Positions 23,438 through 33,777 of a stretch of DNA of 64,000 nt are shown here, in pieces. How positions within the stretch are numbered: the first letter of the stretch is position 1; each line of letters opens with the position of its first letter. A program made the position numbers and the translations under genes. The notes beneath the pieces were generated by a model. It saw only the letters and a list, made by a program, of their open reading frames with translations, had not been told where the DNA came from and made no database searches. Source of the stretch: Vitrella brassicaformis (taxonomy: Eukaryota; Sar; Vitrellaceae); assembly GCA_001179505.1 (NCBI GenBank), contig CDMY01000592.1, positions 263,957-327,956 of the forward strand, in the 5' to 3' direction.

Positions 23438-24622
23438 TGACCATCCTCAGCCGCATCACCGTGCTGTGCAGCTCGGGGCACCGCCCAAGTACACGTGGCA
23501 GCAGCTCGACGGTGGCGGCATGGGCAGGGGATTTGTCACCGGCACGACCACGGTAAGGACACAATTCATGCATGCATGGGTGAAGATGGGATGGGTGCAC
23601 GTGTGAGAGGCCTGGGTGACGGGCGCGATGAGATCGGTGCACACTCTGTCTGTACTGCACACTCGGTGTTCTCATTTCTTTGGACGTGTCGTTATGTGTT
23701 GGTGCAGAGTGGCACGTTTGGGTACGAGGGATGTGACAACCGCACCCTGACGACCACAACTGGGTATGCGGCACTATCGTCAGTGGCGCTACATGTGTAA
23801 CGTGCATCTGTCTGTCAGGGATTCGTCGCCAACGTCGCCCACGAGCACATCGAACTCGGCGGCTTCGGCCAACAACGTAGGCACCCACACACAAACCCAC
23901 GGAAACACCGACCCGAGATGCATGGAGGGATGGAGGGATGGATTCATTGGTGTTGGTTATATTGATTGCAATGCAGGCCAAACCCACCGTGAATGAGCTC
24001 ATCTGCACCCACGACATGGCCCTCGTGAAGGACCAGGGCATCTACCGCTGCTTCACGTTCGCCGCCGACCTGTCGGCCAAGGGCACCAACCTCAGCGAGG
24101 GCACGCTGATACGGGGATATTATGCGTCCAAGGAGGACAGCACCATAGCAGGCATGGCACTGACCGGCCCGCATCAGGGGAAGTACGGCGTGTGGAGCGG
24201 CCACCACGGCGCCGTCAAGAGGGTGGCGCTGTACACCACCGTGACGGCCCAGGACAAGACGACGGCCAAGGGCACACTCACGGCCTACCTGGCTGTCGAG
24301 GCGGGTGTGTGTTCGGGGGCCGGGCCAACTGCCGGTGCTGTCAACCTCACGCCTGTGGATGTGGCGCCGGTGCCGCCGTCGGTGGCGCGCAAGTGGCGGC
24401 CCGCTCGCTCCACACACGTTCGGGGGGCGGGGCGGGGGAGGGGTGGGGCGCCGCGCCGTGGCCGTGTGCCGAGGCAGCCGCGTGATTGAGACCATCACGA
24501 TGACGACCCGCAGCATCCACGAGGAGATCGCCATGCTGCGTGACAGCATTGGCGACGAGTTCCTGACGTGGTTTCTCAAGGGCATCATGGCGGGCACTCA
24601 GAGGGTGGGCTATTATGAGTAG
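23438..24622 (+). CDS. Unrecognised protein, 5' end and one exon frame uncertain
   Basis: Exons are visible at about 23470-23552 (PPKYTWQQLDGGGMGRGF), 23707-23770 (SGTFGYEGCDNRTLTTTT), 23820-23877 and from 23975 (AKPTVNELICTHDMALVKDQ...). A last intron from about 24305, with its acceptor just before GCAGCCGCGTG at 24474, joins VEAG to SRVIETITMTTRS and ends at the TAG at 24620-24622. The long exon is beta-rich and Thr/Gly-rich (GTLIRGYYASKEDSTIAG, GKYGVWSGHHGAVKRVALY). Exon 3 is peculiar: the frame forced by phase is Arg-rich, while the neighbouring frame (GFVANVAHEHIELGGFGQQ) looks more protein-like, so I may have one boundary wrong. The start is not settled; 23438 is the first plausible ATG. 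Possibly secreted; no family is recognised. Confidence 0.45.
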
Positions 24623-25421
24623 GGAGGGGCACAGCGCACAAGACACAGCAGTGCCTGTCGGTCGGATGCTTGCATTTGTCGACTGCCTGTTGGTCTGCCT
24701 GTCCGTCCGGTTTATGATGTCCTCACTGATCTTCTGTCCATTCGTCTGGCTGCTGTCCAAATGAATGGCCTCTCTCCTTAGTTTTTCCTTTTGTCGTCGT
24801 TTGGCGTAGGGGGTGAGGAGGGAGGGTAATTAAAGCAAAGCCATCGAACTAGCCTCTAATTAAGTACAGGCGTACAGGCGTTTCCCCACACGAACAGGTA
24901 GAGATAGACGTGTGGTGAGACGAACGCCGCTTCTTCCCTTCGGCCAGCGAAAGATGCTGGCTGGTGTTTTGTAATTGAGTGCATTTGTCGTGTGTGTAGT
25001 CCGCTGCTCTTTTCTTTTCAATGTTGGTGTGGTTCATTGGCCGATGGTCGACTGGGTGGGGAGCGGTGTGCACTTGGTGTGTGTTTGCGTTGCGTTGGTG
25101 CATTGATGCAGGGATGACTCGTGAGTGTGTGGAGACCTTACGTATGAATGAATGCTACCTGCCAAACCAAGGTCAGGGGCGATGTCCTTACCCTGTTCCG
25201 CACAGAAAACGCCGACGCTCAATTTCGGAGATTTGATCATAATTTTCTTCCGGATTGTCTCGTGGAACCGAGGGCGGCAGGGGAGATGCCGCTGACCCTG
25301 TATGGGCCTTGACCGCCTCCGCCTCCGCTCGCTAACCTCTGCCTCCTCTCGACTTTTCTGCCAGAGCGCCGCAGCGGCCCGTCTGCTGCCCGCCGACCAT
25401 CATCTGCCTTTGATTGCAGCC
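24623..25421. other. Intergenic region upstream of the SNF2 helicase gene
   Basis: AT-richer than the genes (attaattaaag-type patches near 24825-24870). A gattgcag acceptor-like site directly before the helicase ATG suggests a spliced 5' UTR. No gene or RNA feature is supported. Confidence 0.45.
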
Positions 25422-26392
25422 ATGGGTGACCAGGAGATGCCCGTAGGCAAGCACACGGGCAAGAAGTTCTCGGAGATCCTCGTACAAGACCCGTCATTCT
25501 GCGACTTCGCCCTCTCTCTGCCGGGTCAGTTATTGTAGTCGACACCGACAGCACCATGACACTCGTGTCATGCCTCATGGCATTCGGCTGGCTCGTGCAC
25601 CCGTCCGTGTGTTTGTGTCCATCCATCCATCGTGTGTGCTGTGCTTTCTGTTCTGTCTGTGTGATGTGATGCGTTCCCTCAGGACCGAAGGGTGCGCTGT
25701 TGGCGTTCAAGCAGTACGTGCAGAACGCTCGTGGCCTCTCACAGGACGCACCAGGAGCGGCGGCAACAGCCTCTCAGCCCAGCCCTCCCCCTCCCCCTCC
25801 CCCCTGCCCACCCGTCCCCCGGCCGCCACGGTTCTCCCCATCTGCTCAGAGACTCTCGCCACCCCACCACCAAAACCAGCAGCAAGGCAACCACCACTAC
25901 AGCCCTCCAAATGATGACTTTCAGCGGTTTGCGTACAATGGCAGCGGTGCTGGTGCTGCTGCTGCTGGTAGTGGTGCGAGCACGGGGGTGGGTGGCGCTA
26001 GTGGTTCGGGTGCGGGAGTGGGAGTGGGTGTGGGTATGGGTGTGGGTATGGGGAATCGCACGCAGGCGTCGCAGGCGTCTCAGTGGAGTGCGCCTGCTGT
26101 CAAGGAGAAGATTGACCCCATAGCGTTGGAGCTCTACCAACATGACTATTTCAGGGTGAGGTGGGGTCGCTGGTGTGTCCGCACGCCGTGTGCGTGTGCC
26201 TGTGTTGACATTATATATCCTATCCGTGTTGTTTGTGTTGTTTGTGTTGTGTGTGTGCGTGCAGATAGCCCAGGTGCGTCAGAGTGGCCGTGCCGAGTCG
26301 TTCATCGACCGTTCCCTCTGGACCAGACTCAGAGTGGGTCATACCCTCCACCCACTCACAACCACGAGGACGACATCCCTCACTCATTCCCT

Positions 26393-26432
<40 letters not shown>

Positions 26433-29400
26433 GTGTGTTCAGAGTTTGGGCCCCGACAGCAGCACGCGTGACGCCGGTCCCGGGTTTCGTAGCGGGGGTG
26501 AGGTGATGCTGTTCCACTGCTCGAGGTACAACGACATCAAGGAGGCCATCCGGGAGGCCTTCGACACCAAGTTCGAGGACATACCGCGGTTCGTCATGTG
26601 GCAGAGCCAACAGCTACTCACCTTCGCACCCAAAGCTGCGGTATGTCATGTCAAACAGACAGACAGAGAGCCGGGGAATGGGCACATTGCTCGTGTGTGA
26701 CGGCGTCAGTTTCCGAAGTTCGTAGCTCGCTGTCTGCTGCCGATTGACAACGAGAAGGAGCGGCAGCACTGCGAGAAGGTCGAGCAATTCCTCGCGGAGC
26801 TGGACACGCTCATCCCCAACATACGACCCTTCCAGGTGCACTGCAGGAGGGAGGGAGGCAATACACAACACAGCGCAGGACAGCAGCATGTGTGTCACCC
26901 ACCGGTGTGTGGTGTCTGTCTGTGATGTGTGTGTGCAGCGTGATGGCATAGCGTTTGCGTTGAGGAAAGGCGGCCGTGCGCTCATCGGGGACGAAATGGT
27001 CCGTACTCACATCGCATCCATGGCCGGCTGCATGGCATGGCATGATGATACATACGCCGACTTATTTCTTCCTGTCGTGTGTGGTTCGTGTCTGTGTGTC
27101 TGTGTGTCTGTCTGTCTGTCGGATGTGATTGATGCCGTCTGACAGGGCTTGGGCAAGACCCTGCAGGCGTTGGCTGTCGCGGCGTTCTACTCCAATCAGT
27201 GGCCGCTGCTCGTCATCTGCCCGTCATCCATGTATGTCAGCAAACCACCCACCCCCTACCACACCCACCATTTCTGTCTGTCTGTCTGTCTTATGTGTAT
27301 GTGGTTGGTGTTTGTTATTGTCCTTCCTGCCTGCCTGCCTGCCTGCCTGCAGTCGTTTCCAGTGGCGCGACCAGGCCTCCCAGTGGCTCAAACACTTAGT
27401 CAGAGAATGCGACGTACGTACGTCAGTCAATCAGCACCTCATTAAACACATATATTGCGGAAAAGAACACACTAGCTCAGCTCAGCTGCTTTGTGTGTGG
27501 CCCCCACCACTCCTCCCCCCCTCCCTCCCTGTCTGTCTGTCTGTCTGCGTGTGTGTCTGTCAGGTATGTTTGGTGAAGAATAGCAAGACGGTTGTGCCGG
27601 ACGATGCCAAGATCGTCGTCATCTCGTACGACCTCATCTCGCGCGACAACAACGACCCCCTCAGGACCAGACCCAACGGCGAGAAATACAAGGTGTGTGC
27701 AGTGCAGTGCAGTGCAGCGAGGGGGACCCCGAGCCACACACGCCATCCATGCAGCATGACAGCTGACTGACCTGTGTGAACATCAGGTGGTGATAGCTGA
27801 CGAGTGTCACTACCTGAAGGACCGCAACTCCAAGCGCAGCAGAGTGGTGCGCAGCGCACGGCAAACACTCATTCATACGAAGCCGTGCCGTGGATGGAAT
27901 GCAATACATCGTTGCTCTCTCTCTCCCTTTCTCTGTATGTGTGTGGTGTGTGTCAGGTGGTGGAGATCTGCCAGAATGCCCGTCACGCGCTGCTGCTGTC
28001 GGGGACGCCGGCACTCAACAAACCTATAGAACTCTTCCCGCAGCTGTCCGCACTCGTAAGTCGGCAAGCCACATCACCCATCACACATCACACATCACAT
28101 CACATGCCCCACCCACTCACCATGACATGAATGACCACATCCCATCTGTCCGTCCACACATCCATCTCATCTGTCTGTCTGTCTGTGTGTGTGTGTGTGT
28201 GTGTGTGCAGCTTCCGAATTTCTCGACCTACAACGAGTTTGGCGACCGGTACTGCATGAAGGAGCAGAACAGGTGGTCCCGCCGCATCGAGTACACCAGG
28301 TCCAAACACACCACAGAACTCAACCTCTTCCTCACTAACACGGTAGGTCAGCCAGCCAGCCAGACACACACACACCCGCACACAAAGTGACCACCAGAAG
28401 CGATGAGAATGGATGGACACGTGTGTGTGTGTGTGGTTGTGCAGGTGATGATTCGCCGCCTCAAGAAGGACGTGCAGAAGGAGCTGCCGGACAAACTCAG
28501 AACCAAAGTGCCCTGCGAGGTGTGGAGGACAATCTGCCAAAGAATCACAGATAAACAGACACGCAGGCATCCACCTGTGTCTGTGTGTGTCGTCAGATTG
28601 ACGCCAAGTCGCTGCGGAACATCCAGATGGCCATGAGGGAGGCCAACATAGAGGACGAGCTGCGCGCCGCCGGAGACTTAGACGACCCTGAAATGTCCAA
28701 CAAGGTCAGTGTGCAGGCCACCCAGCCACACCACACCACACCACACCATGGCCAGCAACCTCCCTCCTCTATGTGTGTGCAGATGGGCAATCCGGCGATG
28801 GCTGAGATGTATCGCATGACGGGCGAGGCCAAGATCAAGGCCGCGGAGGACTACATCGACATGCTGCTCGAGGGCGAGTGCGAGAAGCTCATTGTCTTCG
28901 GACACCACCACGCTGTCCTCGACGGCATAGAGAAGAAATGCATCAAAACTCTCAAAATGGTCTGCACACACCCACACACATGGCACGTACACACACGCAC
29001 TGAGTGTGTGGCGTGTCGTGTGTAGGAGGGGTACATTCGTGTGGACGGGACGGTGTCGAGCAAGGCGCGAGAGGACCGCATCAAGAAGTTCAGGACAGAC
29101 AGCAAGTGCAAGGTAGGTACCTCGTCAACACAACACATCCCTCTCCTCCCGCCCCTCAATCAACACACTCACCCCATCCATCCATCCATCCATGTGTGTG
29201 TGTGTTGGTGCAGGTGGCGCTGCTGTCGATGACGGCGTGTGGCACCGGCCTCAACTTGACTGAGGCGGGCACGGTGGTGTTTGCGGAGCTGTACTGGGTG
29301 CCGGGGACCATCCTGCAGGCCGAGGACAGGTCACACAGGATGGGCTCCGAACACACCACCATCTCCGTCTACTACCTCATCGCTGAGGTAGGTACCTACC

Positions 29401-29967
29401 TGCACATCACATGAATGTGGAGGGATAGGGACAGACAGGGCGGAAGAGAAAGATATGGATTGGATTGGATGTGATGTGTGTGTTTGGTCGCTGATGGATG
29501 GATCAATCAGCACACGATGGACGAGGCCATTTGGGAGGTGCTGCAGAAGAAGTGGCAAACCGTCACCTCAACACTCGATGGAAGGGTACGCGACAGACAG
29601 ACCAGAAGGAAGGACACACCACACCACACCACACCCGCCTGTTGTGTTGATGAATCCAATCGATGCGCACACACAGGCCGAGACCATCGAGGCCCGTGTG
29701 GGTGAGACAGTCAAGGCCAGGCAACCGTCCCGCGGACCAGCTGCCGCTGCTGCTGGTGGTGGTGCTGCTGGTGGTGGTGATGGCGGTGACCAGATCATGC
29801 AAGACCCCTACGATGACGACGCGAATGACGCGGACATGGGGTTCTCGAGCAACTCGCAGCCGGCCAAGTCGCCCCCTGCCAAGAAGGCGGGTGGCAAGAG
29901 GTCGGAGCCGCCCAAGAACGTGCCCGACATCCGGTCGTTCTTCACCAAGAAGGCCAGGAACGAGTGA
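25422..29967 (+). CDS. SMARCAL1/ZRANB3-type SNF2 annealing helicase, 19 exons, about 859 aa
   Basis: Nineteen exons from 25422-25524 to 29677-29967 sum to 2,580 bases. The N-terminus has a [12 protein letters not shown] module, then a Pro/Gln/Gly-rich disordered region (poly-GAG near 25,950-26,050). The ATPase core is complete: Walker A GDEMGLGKT, Walker [11 protein letters not shown], motif [11 protein letters not shown], motif [15 protein letters not shown] and motif [12 protein letters not shown]. The HARP-like segment before the ATPase is represented by FKEDIPRF-type residues ([11 protein letters not shown]). The C-terminus ends [15 protein letters not shown], which resembles a PCNA-interaction box lacking its Gln. 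These enzymes rewind single-stranded DNA at stalled replication forks in the nucleus. The junction between exons 10 and 11 (27843 or 27846) is ambiguous by one codon. The start codon follows a probable 5' UTR acceptor. Confidence 0.88.
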
Positions 29968-30453
29968 CTGACTACTTACAGCCGTAGACACACCTTTGGG
30001 GGGCAGGAGGGACAAGTGGATGGATGGCATGCGTGTGTTGGTAGCAGCCAGCTGTTAGTAGAGAAAGGTATGATGCATTGCGTTGAAACGTGCAATGCGT
30101 CCGGGTGTGTGTGTGTGTGTGTGTGAATGGGTGTGCACGATACATAATGGTGTGGTGTGGTGTGGATGCACCTGGCTGGCAGTTTGGACAATGGCGACTC
30201 GCTGATTCAATGCCTGGCAACATCAGTTTCCAAGTGATAGCCATGACACACGTCTTGAGATCTGGCGTCGGGACGCCTTTTTGGCTGGAGCCGTCCTGTC
30301 GCCCTCCAGGAAGTTCTAGGGCAAGATCTCCCCCGCCCTAGAGAAAAGCTAAGCTCGCAGACTCGAGGAGCAAGTGGTACCCACACGTGACCTTTGTCTG
30401 TTGGTGCTTTCCTCTCTCTCGTGTGGCGATGAGTTGATTTCAAGGACGAATCG
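29968..30453. other. Intergenic region between tandem genes
   Basis: It contains a (GT)n tract at about 30106-30124 and no supportable gene. It presumably holds the helicase 3' end and the radical SAM promoter. Confidence 0.4.
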
Positions 30454-32077
30454 ATGCAGCGGGCACGGTGGTATTACATCTACCCGCCTTTTAGGCGCTT
30501 CATCGTCGCTCACAGCATACCCAGGCCATCGACGGCGGCGTCGTCAGCATGCGGCTCTCCTGACATCGAGTCAACAGCCCGTCGGCCGTCTTGCCGCGGC
30601 TTCTCATCAACCACAGCAGCAGCAGCTTCACAATCACAGCCGGCACACCCCGAGTCGCTCATCGCGCAGACTCTCGAGGAGATGGCTGAAAACAAGGAGT
30701 ATCAGGCAACGCTTGACGACCTCAAGAAGTTTGGTCAGAAGCGGCTGTCGCTCGAGGAGAAGAAGAAGCGGCGGCGGGCGCTGCACCACCTGGGGCTGCC
30801 GGGGTTCGATGACTTCCTCCGGCAGAGGAACATCCCTCTGCTCAAGCGCGACACCGTCACCACCCTGCAGGTACTTACCTGCACGCAAGAACGGACAGGA
30901 CACATCACTATACTCTCTACTCTGCTGTGCCCATCAATTCCGTTTTCTCTTCGTGTGTGTCATGCCATTCAGGTGAACATCGGTCTGTACTGCAACCAGG
31001 CCTGCACTCACTGCCACGTGGAGGCGTCCCCCCTCCGCAAGGCCGACATGATGACGCCAGACATCGCGGCGCGGCTCATCGAGGTGCTCGACAACACCCC
31101 CACCGTCACCACACTCGACATCACCGGCGGCGCGCCGGAGATGAACCCCGTCTTTCGCACACTCGTCAAGGAGGGCCGCGCGCGCAACCTCGACGTCATC
31201 GACCGGTGCAACCTGACGGTGCTGCTCGAGCCCGGCCAGGAGGACCTCAGTGCCTTCCTGGCTGCCCACCAGGTGCACGTCATCGCCTCGCTGCCCTGCT
31301 ACAGCCAGAAGAATGTCGATTCGCAGAGGGGGCGGAAGGTGTTCGAGCGGTCCATCCAGGCGCTGCAGGAGCTCAACGGCAAGGGGTACGGCCGGCCGGG
31401 GACGTCCCTGGTGCTGGACCTGGTGTACAACCCTGGAGGGGCGTTCTTGCCACCCGACCAGGCGACGCTCGAGGCCAGGTACCGAGAGGAGCTTGAGCGC
31501 GACTACGGGATCGTATTCAACCGCCTGTACTGCATGACCAACATGCCGATAAAGCGGTTCGCCGACTTCCTGTACAAGCAGGGGAAGCTGGGCGAGTACA
31601 TGGAGCTGCTGGTCAACAACTTCAACCCCACCACGGTCGACACCGTCATGTGCAAGTCGCTCGTCAGCGTCAGATGGGACGGACGGTGAGTGAGCTGATG
31701 GGATGGGACCTGAGAAACCAACACGCACTTTGTGTGAATGTGTGTGTGTATGCAGCCTTCACGATTGTGACTTCAATCTGGCGCTAGACATGGACCTGCT
31801 CCCAGCAGACGGCGCCCCCTCCCAGAGTGACGAGGCGGACCGACCCCTCCCCCGGTCGGTGCTGTCATCTCCACCCCCCTCCTCCACCACACTGTGGGAC
31901 ATATCATCGCTCAATGACCTCGTCAACAGGTCAGCACGGGCGCCAAGGACACGGCAAGGCGGCAGATGGAGTGTGGATGTCTGTGTATTTCTGTGTGTGT
32001 GTGTCTTCAATCCAATCAGGCGTATAGCGAGTGACACGCACTGCTTCGGCTGCACGGCTGGTGCCGGGAGCTCTTGA
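30454..32077 (+). CDS. Radical SAM enzyme, arsenosugar-biosynthesis (ArsS) type
   Basis: Exons 30454-30870, 30973-31685, 31756-31929 and 32020-32077 give 453 residues. The radical SAM cluster is CNQACTHCH (Cys 146, 150, 153), binding the 4Fe-4S that cleaves S-adenosylmethionine. Further family signatures are ITGGAPEMNPVFR, the NVDSQRG segment, LDLVYNPGGAFLPPDQ, NRLYCMTNMPIKRF and the C-terminal CFGCTAGAGSS. In bacteria ArsS transfers a deoxyadenosyl group to methylated arsenic downstream of the methyltransferase ArsM. The first 60 residues (MQRARWYYIYPPFRRF..., Arg/Ser-rich, few acids) look like an organellar targeting peptide, mitochondrial more than bipartite plastid. A roughly 45-residue Pro/Ser-rich insertion separates the core from the C-terminal Cys motif. 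No arsM is in this window. Confidence 0.88.
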
Positions 32078-33777
32078 CAGGGGGAGACCGTGAAGAGCTA
32101 GACACACACGGTGCGGCCCTTCACGGTGGGGTGCTTGGGAATCTCGTGGATCCACACATGCCTAGAGAGGGGAGGGGAGAGGGGAGGTCTGCACCATCCA
32201 TCATGACGTGGTGGCGTGGTCTGCGTGTGTGTCATTGTTTCGTGCCCGCGAGTGAGTCTGCCCCTCATCACCCCAGGCAGCTGGGATGGGGGCGGGTGAT
32301 AGCAGGGAGGCGACGGACACACACTCACGCCACGGCCACGTACACAACCAGATGGATCCATCGCATCATTGCGGCGGACAGGAAGGCAGGGAATGGGCGA
32401 GCGGTTTTGCGAGGGGGTCATCACTGGTTCACTGGTGTGACAGACAGTCATTTTGGCATCTTGCATGGTCATCCGTGCGTTGACATCGCATTCGTCATGA
32501 AGATTCTGTATCTTACCTGGTTCACATCTCGGCCGGCCATATCAACCGCCACAGGCGAAGGGCGCCATGTCCGTTGGACAACCAACTGGTGCCACGGTGC
32601 CCTTCCAGAGTGGTGATGTTTGTGGCCGGCCGGGGAAACCGGGCTTTCACTGGATGGATGGATGGATGCTTGTTGCGTCAGCTTTTGAGTTTGTTGGGCT
32701 GGCTGGCTGTACACACGAATTGAATGAGTGCGTTCGTATCATACATACGGATCACGATATCACTGTACGCGTGTGTGTCGACGAATGGACTGTCCCAAAA
32801 GAGAGAGTGTGTCCTTGTGTGCGTGACGTTATCAGCCGTTCAAGACTGCAAGGCATCTCTTTTTCATTTTATTTTTCACGACTGCATGGTGCGGGTGAGG
32901 GTTTAAATTGTGTGTGTGAATCTATAAGTATGGCTCGAGAGGGGTCATCCGGGGAGACACTACTGCAATCTGTCTATCTGTCTGTCAGTACAAGGGGGGA
33001 GGGAGCTCACAGACAGCACGTGCGTGTCCTAGCGTGTCGCTTGTACACAGACCCCATCCATGCCGGGATGAAGAGACGAACTGACTATGAGGTAGTGTCC
33101 AAAGTGACGAATTTCCGTGAAATGTGTTGGATTCGAAACCTCTGTTCTACCTGTTCTGCCTCGCGCCGCGCCATGTGTGGGAAGTACTTCCCCCGGTAGG
33201 TCTGCCCTGCCAGTGGCAGCTGAAGATCTTTCCTGTTGGCTGTTGACAGCGACGCGCTCGACGACACCGATGCCCTCCCGGCATCAGCAACAGCTCCACC
33301 ATGAAGACCTGTCACCGATCTGCTGGACTGCCTGACGCACCACCACCAACGCCAATGGCACCACCTTCAACCACCAATGACGGCCGCTTCGCTGTTTCCG
33401 ACCACCCGCCGCCGCCTGTTGGCGACCAGGGCCCCAGCCCAAGCGCCTCTGCCTGTGTGCACGATGATGGTGATATGGATGCGGATGAGGAGGTCGGCAG
33501 ACGGCTCCCTGGCAAGCACCTGGTGATGGATCTTGCGGCCGTGGTGTGAGGGAAGCGGCGCCAGATGAGGCTCTATCTCCCGGGCGTGGTCAAGATGCGC
33601 TTCTGTTGGGCCCTCCTGTGTAGGAGAGACAAGAAAAAGCAAACAAGGAGGGAGGGAGGGAGGGAGTGCATCATTGCCAACCAAATGGTTTGTTTGTTGT
33701 GTTTAGGTTCCTCTCTTCGAAACTTGCGGCATTTTCCGGCTGTGATGCGAGATCCAGGGCACTTGCACATGCCGACG
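32078..33777. other. 1.7-kb stretch without a convincing gene
   Basis: Short open frames exist on both strands (for example 33301-33549 plus, Pro/Asp-rich; 33085-33315 minus) but none has splice partners, a domain or a consistent frame. No tRNA or repeat was recognised. It may hold a long 5' UTR or promoter of the sortilin gene. Confidence 0.4.

Noticed and set aside
27100-27580. CRISPR-like appearance of repeated TCTG/GCCT tracts
   Set aside because: These are simple intron microsatellites without spacers; the genome is eukaryotic.
33085-33549. Small ORFs between the ArsS and sortilin genes
   Set aside because: There is no domain, no splice partner and the frames overlap on both strands; composition is not clearly coding.
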